From Arenibacter sp040216555 (GTDB lineage Bacteria; Bacteroidota; Bacteroidia; Flavobacteriales; Flavobacteriaceae), in assembly GCA_040216555.1 (NCBI GenBank), contig JAVJOW010000039.1, positions 127,964-191,963 on the forward strand: 64,000 nucleotides of DNA, written 5' to 3'. Below, piece after piece: positions 44,885-54,534 of the stretch. Each line of letters opens with the position of its first letter. Within the stretch, counting starts at the first letter, position 1. A program made the position numbers and the translations under genes. Below the pieces are notes generated by a model. That model had not been told where the DNA came from, ran no database searches, and saw nothing but the letters and a program-made list of their open reading frames with translations.

Positions 44885-45754
44885 ATGAAGAAATCTTCTT
44901 ATTCGGCATTTAACAAGTCAATCTTTATACTTCTGCTTTTGGCATTGGCCAATACGGGGATAATGAAGGCTCAAAAACTGCCTCTTCCTACTCGTGCCAA
45001 TGATGCTATTTCCGGTAGCACTTTTAAAAATCAGATCGAAACCCTAAATTTGGAAGACAGGGAAAAGCAAATTTACCAAGAGATATTGAATGGAAATGTG
45101 CCTACTTTTTTACGTGTTTTGGTTCCAATTTCATTTTCAAAAACCATCCAGGATTCCACATATGTTGTAACCTATTTTGTACTTCCAGATTATTTGGCCG
45201 TTGGCTCAGATGCCGATTATTTCCTGATGCCAATGACCCCTATTCTGGCCCAAAAAATAGCTAAGACTATCGGTTTTACCCTCCCGACCAAACGAATGGT
45301 AGATCAAATATGGAGCAATGCCTCACTAAAACTGGCTCCCTCCCCCATACCACCCACTCCCCAAATGACAACCATTCCGGTTATGTGGGAACACAATACT
45401 GTACTAAAAGTGCAAAGGAAAAAAAACATTAAACAGGCACCTTTGGGAGATTTGGTGGCCGGACATAAAAAGGATGTTATCATCTCGAACAAAATCTATG
45501 AAAATTCGTCCAAGCCAGTTGTAATTTACGGCTGGCATTACCAAAATGGAACCCCCATCCAACCCGTCTACGCCGGTCATAGTAATACCTACGCAGATTA
45601 TAGTCACGGAATAAGATTAGTACAGGATAGTGTTTTGATCAATAACAAAATCGATCTCATTACAACTTTGCTTCAGGATGTTGATAAATCTTCCTTATTT
45701 AGTGATGAAGGGGTTATTGGGAAGCCATTTTATCCTGTGGATCAATCCGAGTAA
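44885..45754 (+). CDS. Secreted protein of unrecognised family
   Basis: A 289-residue protein with a signal peptide (hydrophobic core FILLLLALANTGIM, cleavage near KAQ). I start at ATG 44885; a longer frame begins at 44813 with residues lacking any signal. The most striking part is the C-terminal region GWHYQNGTPIQPVY, AGHSNTYADYSHGIRLV, which is rich in His, Asp and Tyr and looks like a conserved catalytic or metal-binding site. I do not recognise the family and give no function. It stands alone, with the poorly explained 1-kb stretch upstream and a nucleoside hydrolase downstream on the same strand. Confidence 0.75.
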   Translation: MKKSSYSAFNKSIFILLLLALANTGIMKAQKLPLPTRANDAISGSTFKNQIETLNLEDREKQIYQEILNGNVPTFLRVLVPISFSKTIQDSTYVVTYFVLPDYLAVGSDADYFLMPMTPILAQKIAKTIGFTLPTKRMVDQIWSNASLKLAPSPIPPTPQMTTIPVMWEHNTVLKVQRKKNIKQAPLGDLVAGHKKDVIISNKIYENSSKPVVIYGWHYQNGTPIQPVYAGHSNTYADYSHGIRLVQDSVLINNKIDLITTLLQDVDKSSLFSDEGVIGKPFYPVDQSE

Positions 45755-46178
45755 GGATCCTTCCCAAAAGTTATGTTTCAACTGAATTAAGAGTCCGATC
45801 CTTGTAAGAATACCATCAGTCTTTACATTAAACATAAACCTAATTAAGCTTATATGGTCTTTCTACTTTTTACTTTGACCTGATCAATTAGAAAGATACT
45901 TAACACGACCGGAAACCAAGGTTTATTTTCATGCATTTATGCTATTATTTCAGTTTATTCTCTTATATCTTGCTGCCCGCTAAAGTTCGAATAATGAGCT
46001 AATATCAATTTTACAGGTATTAAATTTTCGTATATTTATAAAGAAGGAATGCATCTATAATTATGATTTTTTTTTCAAAAATCCGCGGATACTTTCAACA
46101 TTAGGATTGTTGGACAGTTTGGATTCCTTTGATCAGATTCTTTCAGGATAGTACTAATTTAGTTTTAATTGCAATTAG
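45755..46178. other. Intergenic stretch, no supported feature
   Basis: About 420 bp upstream of the nucleoside hydrolase gene. Presumably contains its promoter. No ORF, repeat or terminator supported. Confidence 0.45.
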
Positions 46179-47237
46179 ATGAAATCAACCTCCTCTGCCC
46201 ATTTCAAAAAAGTATTTTTCTTGCTCGCCCTCTTGTTGGTAATAAGTTCAATGTGTTTTGGACAGATTAAAATCATTTATGAAACGGATATGGAAACTGA
46301 CTGTGATGATGCAGGGGCTCTTGCCATGTTACATGCGCTTCAAGACAATGGTGAGGTAGATTTACTCGCCGTGATGCACAACACCTCCGACGATTTTAGT
46401 GTGGGCTATATCGATGCGGTAAACACGTATTATGGTCACCCTGATTTGCCAATTGGATCATATAAAAAAGATGATACTTATTCTAGGGATATTGCTATCC
46501 TATTAAAATGTTGCACGGATTATACACAGCAAATTGTCAAGGATATTCGCTTCGTACATGATGTTGACACAAGAAAGGATGTACCTGATGCTGTGGACCT
46601 GTACAAAGAAATATTACAACAACAGCCGGACAACTCGGTAGTTATCATTTCCGTTGGTTATCTTCTGAATCTCAAAAATCTTATCAAAGATGATCGGGGG
46701 TTGCAATTGGTTAGAAAAAAAGTAAAGGAATTAATAATTATTGGTAGGACTTGGTTTCCTAAAGACACCATGTTACCACTTAGCATGAACTTGGGCGGTC
46801 AGCAGATTAACCATACTGCCGGCATGGCCTCCATGGATGTTTTTGAACATTGGCCTACGCCGATCCATGTTGCCGGTAATTTTATCACTAAACCCTATCA
46901 TAGAGGGAAGGAATTGATGAATACACCTGAAAACAACCCTGTCAGGGAGGCGTATAGAATTTACCGAGAAAGATATGGAGATTGGGACCATCATCTTGCC
47001 GATTTGGAAACGGTGTACTATGCCATTTACAGAAATCAAAAGCCGGAATATTTTACTTTGGGAACCGAAGGCACTCCAAAAATAGGGTTACATAGTGAGC
47101 CGAACGGCATTCGATATTTTTACAACCTATGGGATACCTCTGAAGATTCCCAACATCTGTATTGGTTGACCAAAGAGGATAAATTTGCTGAAATTTCGGA
47201 ACGAATTGTTGAGTTGATAGTCCAACCTCCAAAATAA
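46179..47237 (+). CDS. Exported nucleoside hydrolase-family protein
   Basis: A 352-residue inosine-uridine nucleoside hydrolase-fold protein with a signal peptide (LLALLLVISSMCFGQ). The calcium-binding N-terminal motif reads YETDMETDCDDAGALAML, with Asp37, Asp41, Asp43 and Asp44. The DTDMxxDCDDxGAL type is common among exported Bacteroidota members. A later VVIISVGYLLNLKNLI stretch matches the IUNH core. Members cleave the N-glycosidic bond of nucleosides, but exported versions near polysaccharide loci may act on other N-ribosides or glycosides. It is convergent with the amidohydrolase gene. The fold is firm; the substrate is not. Confidence 0.85.
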   Translation: MKSTSSAHFKKVFFLLALLLVISSMCFGQIKIIYETDMETDCDDAGALAMLHALQDNGEVDLLAVMHNTSDDFSVGYIDAVNTYYGHPDLPIGSYKKDDTYSRDIAILLKCCTDYTQQIVKDIRFVHDVDTRKDVPDAVDLYKEILQQQPDNSVVIISVGYLLNLKNLIKDDRGLQLVRKKVKELIIIGRTWFPKDTMLPLSMNLGGQQINHTAGMASMDVFEHWPTPIHVAGNFITKPYHRGKELMNTPENNPVREAYRIYRERYGDWDHHLADLETVYYAIYRNQKPEYFTLGTEGTPKIGLHSEPNGIRYFYNLWDTSEDSQHLYWLTKEDKFAEISERIVELIVQPPK

Positions 47238-47306
47238 TAAGATAATTTCAACCATATAAAATTCAATCCATGGTGCTTTTAGGCTTTAATTCCTTATTGA
47301 ATTAAT

Positions 47307-48275
47307 TTATATATAAGTTTTTAAGGCATTCGCACTATATATTTTATCCACTACGGAAACAGGCAACCCTAAACCTTTGAACCTTCCATTTACCTTCCGG
47401 ACGGTCATCCATTCATTTTCTGTGAAATATTTTATGTGGTTTTGGTATCTTTCATTCATGTGCCGGATCAGAACATCATCTGGGAGACTATTATCTACTA
47501 TAATATCAGATCCGTAAATAATACGGTCCTGATAAGTGATAAAAAAATCATATATCTTTTTCCAATGGTCAATTGTCTGGTACTGCAAATGACATATCCT
47601 TTCAGCAAGGTCTACCATGGCATTCGGAAATTGATCCAAGAAAGCTGCTACTTCGTTGGTGTCCCATTCCTGACTTGCCAGATGTAACCCAACAAATCGT
47701 AAATTTGGATGTCTTTTTAGTAGATTATTCCTGGCCCCAAGTTGTGCTTCATAATTAGGTATTTCAGGATGATGAAACATATGATATTCGGGATGTGCCA
47801 TAAAATAAGCCTTGTCCGACTCCACTGTCATATCCTTCGTTGGCAACCAACAATTTTTAGGCTCTCCATTATGCCCTAAAAGAAGTATATTGTTATCTTC
47901 TAAAAATTGAAAGATCGGCTCAAAGGAAGGATGGTCTATCATTACATAATTACCTTTATCATCTTTTAAGGACATTCCTATATTCTTCCAAACCTTGACT
48001 CCAACTGCCCCCAAATTCATGGATCTGTCTATGTTATCAAGGCTTTTTGAAAGCCAATCGGAACCTCCCCAATCTTTACATGAAAAAGTAGTAGCAAAAT
48101 CAATTTGGCCCGGATAAATTTTCTTTATTTTTAATATGGTCAAAAGTTGGTCTTGTATCGAAGGAAAAGAATCCGTTTCCGTAACAATGGATAGAAAGCG
48201 CATCTCATTCTCAATTCCATAATTTAGAAACGATTCATTTAAAGTATTGAAATGTACATGTGCATCAAATCTCAT
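47307..48275 (-). CDS. Amidohydrolase-family TIM-barrel metalloenzyme
   Basis: A 322-residue amidohydrolase-2-type protein without a signal peptide. The N-terminal metal motif HVH is in MRFDAHVHFN, further His residues occur in LLLGHNGEP and FVGLHLASQEW, and the C-terminal Asp is in IIYGSDIIVD. These give the pattern of the decarboxylase/lactonase-like amidohydrolase subgroup. I use ATG 48275; a TTG at 48290 would add five residues. It is a monocistronic gene convergent with the nucleoside hydrolase. Reactions in this subgroup include lactone hydrolysis and decarboxylation; which one applies is not visible. Confidence 0.82.
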   Translation of the reverse strand: MRFDAHVHFNTLNESFLNYGIENEMRFLSIVTETDSFPSIQDQLLTILKIKKIYPGQIDFATTFSCKDWGGSDWLSKSLDNIDRSMNLGAVGVKVWKNIGMSLKDDKGNYVMIDHPSFEPIFQFLEDNNILLLGHNGEPKNCWLPTKDMTVESDKAYFMAHPEYHMFHHPEIPNYEAQLGARNNLLKRHPNLRFVGLHLASQEWDTNEVAAFLDQFPNAMVDLAERICHLQYQTIDHWKKIYDFFITYQDRIIYGSDIIVDNSLPDDVLIRHMNERYQNHIKYFTENEWMTVRKVNGRFKGLGLPVSVVDKIYSANALKTYI

Positions 48276-48756
48276 TTTAAGAAAAATCAATGGGATAAAA
48301 AACTACGGCTAAATTTGAATGGTAGTCCAAAAAACATGTATTTGAAAATTCTTTCAAATCAATATACAAATATTTCATCACATTGTAATAGCGCGACTTA
48401 AATTGAGGATAATGATTAATTACAATCCAACTACTATATGAAAGAAGTCAGCAATGGCGACACAAGAAAACAATTCTTCTTGTTTAGATTGACTCAGTTA
48501 TTTCATAAATATCCAAATACCCAGAATTATACTTGATGCACTTTAGAGGATGGCGGTTAGAATATGAAAGTAGAGGACGAAGATGAATAGAATATCTGCA
48601 CAACTGCTGGTAACAAAGAATTAAGTTTAATAATTAATTGTATAATGGTGAGCCCAAAAAAAGAAATCTTCCATTACCTTTAGACCAATTAGTTAACCTT
48701 AAATATATTAAAGAAAAGAATTCCGATGACATTTGAACATCGCTATGATTAATTGT
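48276..48756. other. Intergenic stretch, no supported feature
   Basis: About 480 bp, AT-rich, between two minus-strand genes. It should carry the amidohydrolase promoter. No ORF, terminator or repeat was supported. Confidence 0.45.
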
Positions 48757-50835
48757 CTATGGAGTCATTATTTCTATAAAAAAATCCGGTGGCTCATAAG
48801 GGTAATTTGCTCTTGTTCGTTTAAAATAAGTGGATAAGGAAATGATTTGCCCCAAATGGTTTTCAAAAAGATAATGTGGGTATCCCTCAGTTTCCAAAAT
48901 ATTTAAATTTGAATTATTCAAATCAAGTGTCCTAACCTTTTTTTCATGTAATGATTCTGAATCTATAGTCCATTCCGGATCATTATTGGTGCCCATTATT
49001 TTACTTCCATTGGCATTAATAGCCAAAGGAAAATAAGGTTGTTCAAATGATCTCAAGGACGCACTGGCCAAGTCATATATCCTATTTTCCCTGAAATTAA
49101 TGATACTATTCTCGCCCGGGTTAAACACAGTTTCCTTTGCCAACCCAGCGGTTAAGGGGACATTAATGGTAGTTTTATCCGTCAGATTACCTTCAGGACT
49201 TATACTATAAATGATACTTTGGGCTTGATCTCTGTTACCAATGATGATGCGGCCATCATTGATTTGTAATACATTATAACCATACTGGCCCAGATTTTGC
49301 GAAAAATGCTCTTGTTTGTCTATAAGGGTAAGGTTCGAGAAGTCGCGTACTACGGTATAGGCATACCTATTATCCAACAGGAGATAACGATCATTACCAA
49401 GATAAATAAAGTCATCCAAAGAACTTGATCCACTAAGTTTCAGGTCGTATTTGAACACCAAAGTTTGAGGGTCATATACCGAAATACCATCGTATTTAAG
49501 GTACATTAGTTCTTGTCCTACAGATGAATTGATGACTTTAAGATCATTCCTGCCGTTTCCATTGATAAAGGTTCCATTGTTTGAAAAGGCTTCCACTTCC
49601 CGGGTTCCGTAATTATAACGCATAATGTAGGAATCGTAAATATTATCTCTTCCTCCATTTAGAAATACTACGGTTTCATTAGGGGAAGCTGTGAAATTGA
49701 AAATACTTTTTAGGTCAATGACCCTATCTGGTTGGTAGTTGGCCTCTTTAGCGCTTGCTACAACCTGAGCATTGTAAAAGTTCTGTTTCCCAAATTGATT
49801 GTAAACACGAATCTCATACACCGGATTCTTAATATAGGGAGGGGAAAAATCGGTAAAATTTGTAGTATTGATGTCCGTTATTTGAATCAGGGATTGTTCC
49901 TGGTACATAGATCCATATCCACCAACAAAGTTCTTTACTAAAACCTCATAATGGGAAAAGTAGAGTCCGTCATATTTTTCCCATTGTAATAGTATATTAT
50001 CGTTTTGAACTACGGGCTCTTCCAAACTTACGCCCGGAACATTCAATGATTCGGACGATATCCCTACAGAATAGCTTGTAAATAGTAATCCCTTATCGGT
50101 ATATACTTTTAGGAAATAACAAAAAAAAGTCTCCACCGGCGGGTTCATTTCTTCATAATAAACGGTGTCCTTATCGTTTATAGTAGCCACAAGTGTTGAC
50201 TTGCCGGGGTCGCAACTTTCACCGCTTAAATAAATCTCATATCGGTCAAAATTATTTATTCCATCGTATTCGTCCCAGCTTAGTTGGATTTTATTGGATA
50301 CGGTTTCGTTCTTTACCAAATTATTGTAATAAAAATAGCTCTCATTTGGACGATAGGGCTTTGCCAAAAACTGGAAAATATCTTCTTCCCCGTCCTCATC
50401 AAAATCATATTTCGCCCTAAAAACAAACTTGTCCTCCGTGAGTTGTACAATGACCATCTCATTAAAGTCCTTGAACGAATTTTCCAAAGTTATGATTCCC
50501 CTATCAAAACTCCATTGCAAATCCTGTTCCTCAGGAATACAACCCGAGTTCGGAATAATATACTCCTTGTAGGAACCATCGTCCAAAAAAGTAAAAAAGT
50601 CCCTGTCGCAATTGCCATAGGTTTTGGGAACTTCGGCCGTTTGTTTTTGGTAGTTCACTTCAAAAACAGACCAATATTGGTTTAACAGTTCTAAATCTGC
50701 ATTCAAGAGAGCTCCTTGGTAGAAAGGGTCGGATTGAATAGGTGAATCATCTTCATTTGATAAACATCCGGACATCAAAATAAGAAAGCCGAAAGACAAG
50801 GCAATACTGCCTTTCAAGGTAAAATTTTTGCTCAT
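48757..50835 (-). CDS. Large surface or periplasmic lipoprotein with fibronectin-like and propeller-like parts
   Basis: A 692-residue lipoprotein (ATG 50835; leader ends LILMSGC, followed by SNEDDSPI). Residues about 30-150 have a small Cys-containing domain (YGNCDRDFFTFLDDGSYKE, SGCIPEEQDLQW) like lipocalin-type Bacteroidota domains. Two fibronectin-III-like stretches follow (KIQLSWDEYDGINNFDRYEI and NILLQWEKYDGLYFSHYEV). The rest has repeated beta strands suggesting a propeller (YLGNDRYLLLDNRY, VLQINDGRIIIGN, PLAINANGSKIMGT). No enzyme motif was recognised. It is divergent from the third SusC gene, sharing the 636-bp intergenic region, but link to that locus is unproven. Confidence 0.75.
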   Translation of the reverse strand: MSKNFTLKGSIALSFGFLILMSGCLSNEDDSPIQSDPFYQGALLNADLELLNQYWSVFEVNYQKQTAEVPKTYGNCDRDFFTFLDDGSYKEYIIPNSGCIPEEQDLQWSFDRGIITLENSFKDFNEMVIVQLTEDKFVFRAKYDFDEDGEEDIFQFLAKPYRPNESYFYYNNLVKNETVSNKIQLSWDEYDGINNFDRYEIYLSGESCDPGKSTLVATINDKDTVYYEEMNPPVETFFCYFLKVYTDKGLLFTSYSVGISSESLNVPGVSLEEPVVQNDNILLQWEKYDGLYFSHYEVLVKNFVGGYGSMYQEQSLIQITDINTTNFTDFSPPYIKNPVYEIRVYNQFGKQNFYNAQVVASAKEANYQPDRVIDLKSIFNFTASPNETVVFLNGGRDNIYDSYIMRYNYGTREVEAFSNNGTFINGNGRNDLKVINSSVGQELMYLKYDGISVYDPQTLVFKYDLKLSGSSSLDDFIYLGNDRYLLLDNRYAYTVVRDFSNLTLIDKQEHFSQNLGQYGYNVLQINDGRIIIGNRDQAQSIIYSISPEGNLTDKTTINVPLTAGLAKETVFNPGENSIINFRENRIYDLASASLRSFEQPYFPLAINANGSKIMGTNNDPEWTIDSESLHEKKVRTLDLNNSNLNILETEGYPHYLFENHLGQIISLSTYFKRTRANYPYEPPDFFIEIMTP

Positions 50836-51471
50836 TATCAATCAAAGAATTAGTGTTGTAAAAACCCTATACACCCCTAGTAAGGCAAGTAAATGTATTG
50901 AATTCCTCAATTCGTTGATGAAAAATCGTTTACATTATTAATAGTCAGTTGAGAAGCCCCAATATCATCATATTTACTCATTCAAATTATCCGTCTATTT
51001 TTATAGATTCTGCCCATGAAAACGATTCCCAGATTGTGAACTCATAAAATTTATGGTAGGAAATGAGCTTAATCACTTGGTCAAAGACGAAAGAAAAAAC
51101 GCCAACCAGAGTTGAAGGCCTTTAAAATCGAAAACCACAATCTATCATGAACAAAACCTCATTATTCCAATTGCCAACCAAGTTTTGATTAAGAACAATC
51201 CGTTATTTCCAAAATGAAAAACAACCTATTATAAAAATGGTTCTTGGACTTAGGTAGACAAAAATTCACAATAGGAGTAAAATCGTACAGAACAGGAAAT
51301 TAACAGCACAGTACAGGATAGGTCCCCAAATACCAGGATGTAATCTTGTTGTAAACCAATGGTTAATATCCATTGACAATTCAAGTAAAGTTTTTTGGTC
51401 AAGAATAATTTTTATAGGCCTAATAACCAAATTGAACTAGATCAATGATTACTAAACTAAACTCTTAAAAC
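50836..51471. other. Divergent intergenic region upstream of the third susC
   Basis: About 640 bp without an ORF, between the divergent lipoprotein and SusC genes. It contains the GTACAG-type repeats annotated at 51285-51338. No clear -33/-7 pair was chosen. Confidence 0.5.
51285..51338. promoter_or_regulatory. GTACAG-type direct repeats upstream of the third susC
   Basis: GTACAGAACAG (51285-51295) and GTACAGGATAG (51311-51321) are direct repeats 26 bp apart, followed by CAAATACCA (51327-51335). Related elements occur at 56490-56539, so they may be binding sites for the locus regulator at 59819. Confidence 0.45.
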
Positions 51472-54400
51472 ATGAAAAGAAAGATTTTAAAACAGACCAA
51501 GTTGCTTTTCGCACTATTTGTGTTAAGCTTTTACAGCTATTCCGCGATAGCCCAAGGCCCAGGTATTTCGGGTACGGTAAAGGCATCGGACGGCATGCCG
51601 ATACCTGGGGTGAATATCGTTCAAAAGGGGACCACAAATGGGGTTGTCACCGATTTTGATGGCAATTATTCTATAAACCTTACTGATGGCCCCAGAATTC
51701 TAGTATTCTCTTACCTAGGATATCAGACCCTAGAAGAGACCGTTGGTAATAGGTCCACAGTAAACGTTACCCTACTTGAAGACACTCAAGCCTTGGACGA
51801 AGTGGTGGTAATTGGTTATGGTACCCAGCGGAAATCCGACCTAACAGGTTCTGTAGCCTCCGTAAGCTCTGAAGATATTACACAGGTGCCATCTTCTAGG
51901 GTGGATCAGGTTTTACAGGGCAGGGCTGCCGGTGTTCAAGTAACACAAACTAGTGGAGCACCAGGTGCTGGCACTGTCATTAGGGTTAGGGGCGGTAATT
52001 CCATAACTGGAAGCAACGAGCCTCTCTGGGTTATTGATGGCATTGTGGTTGGAACCAATTTTAACTTAAACAACATTAATGCCAACGACATCAAGTCCAT
52101 AGAAATATTAAAAGATGCATCTTCTATTGCCATTTACGGTTCCCGGGGTGCAAATGGTGTAGTTCTGGTAACCACTAAAAATGGTGCTGGCGCCGGTGTG
52201 GGCAAACCCCAAGTAAGTGTAAACCTATACACAAGTATGCAAATGGTACCAGAGCAACCAGATATGCTTTCTCAAGCAGAACAAATAGCTTTCACGAACG
52301 AAAGTGCACAGTTTAGATCAGCGGCATTACCTTTTCCCGATGATCCATCTACCTATCCCAACAACAATTGGTATGATTTATTAATGGGCCCATCGCCTAT
52401 TTATAACGCAGATGTTTCTATAGCCGGAACTTCAGAAAATGGCAATGTTAATTATTACAATTCATTAAATTATTTTAACCAAGATGGTATAATTATTAGC
52501 TCTGGTATTGAAAAATATATCTTCAGATCAAACTTGGACCTTAGGCTAAGTGATAAATTGAAAACAGGCTTCCGTATCAACTATTCTAGAATTAATCAAG
52601 ATAACGGAGTGGTAGGGTTTGGCAATGTTTTTGCCAACCTTCCAACACAACCAATTTATAATGAAGATGGCACATTTAATGGGTTTGATGAAGTTATTGG
52701 TGCACCTTGGTCAAATCCGATAGCAAATGCACAGCTGAATACCAATGAGACATTCACCAATAATTTATTGGCTACGGCCTATCTTGAGTATAGTCCATGG
52801 AAGAAGTGGATGATACGATCAACATTTAGTCCGGAATTTAATAACATCAAACAAAATAGATTTATTTCTAGTCAAAGTCCAGATTTGTTGGAAGTAGGAG
52901 ACCTTGGCAGAGCTAGTGTACGCACCGTTGCAAGTTCAGGTTGGAACAATGAAAATACTGTACAATATCAATCTGATTTTGGCGAAAATCATAATGTGAC
53001 CGCACTTGCTGGTGCTTCATTTCAAAAAGTATACACTGAAGTTGCCGAGGCAGAGGCATTTGGCATTACCAGTGATGCTACAGGCTTTAACAACCTAGGT
53101 TTTTCCGACCCTACCAGATCCGTAGTAAGTAGTGACTATGACGGCTTTCAGGTGGCATCGTTTTTTGGCAGGTTAAATTACAGTTATAAGGACAAATACC
53201 TTCTAACCTTGGTAGGTAGAACGGATGGTAGTTCAGTTTTTGCAGAAGGCAACAAATATGAATTCTACCCGTCCATAGCAGGAGCTTGGAAAATCAGCGA
53301 AGAGGCCTTTATGCAAGACCAAAGCTTTTTTAAAGATTTAAAGTTACGGGCGAGCTATGGTAAATCTGGTAATCAAGCCATTGGACCCTACAGAACACTA
53401 GGTCTACTTACAGAGGCCAATACCTCTCTCAATGGTGCTGAAGTTCCAGGATTAACATTGGGGAGACCTTCCAATCCCAAATTAAAATGGGAAACAACTA
53501 CTTCGCTGGATATAGCATTGGAAGCATCAATGTTCGGCGGCAAACTATTTACTGAATTCAACTATTACCAAAAAGAGACGAATGACCTGTTATTGGATGT
53601 TACAATACCTAGGCAAACAGGTTTTACCAGCCAATTACAAAACGTTGGCTCCCTTGAGAATAAAGGTTGGGAACTTTTAATAAATTCAACCAATATATCC
53701 AATGACAAATTTAATTGGAAATCCACTTTAACATTGTCGTCCAATAAGAACAAAATATTGGATCTTGGAGGGGCAGATTTTATTGATGTAACTGTAGATG
53801 CAATATTGGGTTCAGGAAATACACGCTTAATTGTTGGTGAACCTGTGCCTGTTTTTACAGGGGTTAGATATTTGGGAACCTGGAAGAGTCAAGAAGAGAT
53901 CGATGCCTCTGGCTTAACAGACCCTCAAGTAGTAGGTGGATCCAGGTTTGAGGATTTAAACGGTGATGGGATTATATCAACTGAAGATAATGTTGTCTTA
54001 GGAGATCCAACGCCAGATCTAATTTACGGCTTCGAAAACTCCTTTTCATATAAGAACTTGGACTTTTCATTTTACTTTCAGGGTACTACAGGGAATGAAG
54101 TATTTAACTTAAGAATGCGTAACCACTATTTTAATAGAGGAGAAACTACAAAATTTGGAGATTTACGAAACCGCTGGACAGTGGATAACCCTACTTCGGA
54201 CATTCCTAGGGCAGGGGCAGATTCCGTAACAAATACACCCAGTAACTCGGAATATGTAGAAGACGGATCGCATTTACGCCTTAAAACAGCAAGAATAGCC
54301 TATAATTTTCCTATAGAAAAAATGGGTTGGGGAGATAGTGTAAAAAACATGAGTCTATATATTTCCGGAAGTAATTTATTGTTATTCTCCAATTTTAGAT

Positions 54401-54522
54401 TGATCGATCCAGAAACAAGTAATTTCGGAAGAAATGGCTTAGGTAATATAGCTCAAGGTTATTCTGACGGGGAATATCCTAATCCACGAGTGTTGACAGT
54501 TGGTCTAAACGTAACCTTTTAA
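51472..54522 (+). CDS. SusC/RagA-family TonB-dependent transporter (third locus)
   Basis: A 1016-residue SusC-type receptor. Signal peptide to YSAIAQ (residue 28); carboxypeptidase-like domain (GISGTVKASDGMPIPGVNIV, VVTDFDGNYSINL); SusC box DEVVVIGYGTQRKSDLTGSV; plug with VIRVRGGNSITGSNEPLWV and DASSIAIYGSRGANGVVLVT; barrel ending TVGLNVTF. It lies 12 bp before its SusD partner. Upstream GTACAG-type repeats may bind the hybrid regulator encoded at the end of the cluster. The polysaccharide imported is unknown; the downstream hydrolase-like protein and distant sulfatases are the only clues. Confidence 0.93.
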   Translation: MKRKILKQTKLLFALFVLSFYSYSAIAQGPGISGTVKASDGMPIPGVNIVQKGTTNGVVTDFDGNYSINLTDGPRILVFSYLGYQTLEETVGNRSTVNVTLLEDTQALDEVVVIGYGTQRKSDLTGSVASVSSEDITQVPSSRVDQVLQGRAAGVQVTQTSGAPGAGTVIRVRGGNSITGSNEPLWVIDGIVVGTNFNLNNINANDIKSIEILKDASSIAIYGSRGANGVVLVTTKNGAGAGVGKPQVSVNLYTSMQMVPEQPDMLSQAEQIAFTNESAQFRSAALPFPDDPSTYPNNNWYDLLMGPSPIYNADVSIAGTSENGNVNYYNSLNYFNQDGIIISSGIEKYIFRSNLDLRLSDKLKTGFRINYSRINQDNGVVGFGNVFANLPTQPIYNEDGTFNGFDEVIGAPWSNPIANAQLNTNETFTNNLLATAYLEYSPWKKWMIRSTFSPEFNNIKQNRFISSQSPDLLEVGDLGRASVRTVASSGWNNENTVQYQSDFGENHNVTALAGASFQKVYTEVAEAEAFGITSDATGFNNLGFSDPTRSVVSSDYDGFQVASFFGRLNYSYKDKYLLTLVGRTDGSSVFAEGNKYEFYPSIAGAWKISEEAFMQDQSFFKDLKLRASYGKSGNQAIGPYRTLGLLTEANTSLNGAEVPGLTLGRPSNPKLKWETTTSLDIALEASMFGGKLFTEFNYYQKETNDLLLDVTIPRQTGFTSQLQNVGSLENKGWELLINSTNISNDKFNWKSTLTLSSNKNKILDLGGADFIDVTVDAILGSGNTRLIVGEPVPVFTGVRYLGTWKSQEEIDASGLTDPQVVGGSRFEDLNGDGIISTEDNVVLGDPTPDLIYGFENSFSYKNLDFSFYFQGTTGNEVFNLRMRNHYFNRGETTKFGDLRNRWTVDNPTSDIPRAGADSVTNTPSNSEYVEDGSHLRLKTARIAYNFPIEKMGWGDSVKNMSLYISGSNLLLFSNFRLIDPETSNFGRNGLGNIAQGYSDGEYPNPRVLTVGLNVTF

Positions 54523-54534
54523 TAAAAAACACAG

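Noticed and set aside
47260..47303. AATTCAAT / ATTGAATT inverted repeat between convergent genes
   Set aside because: Weak A-T arms with a 28-nt loop; not a credible terminator.
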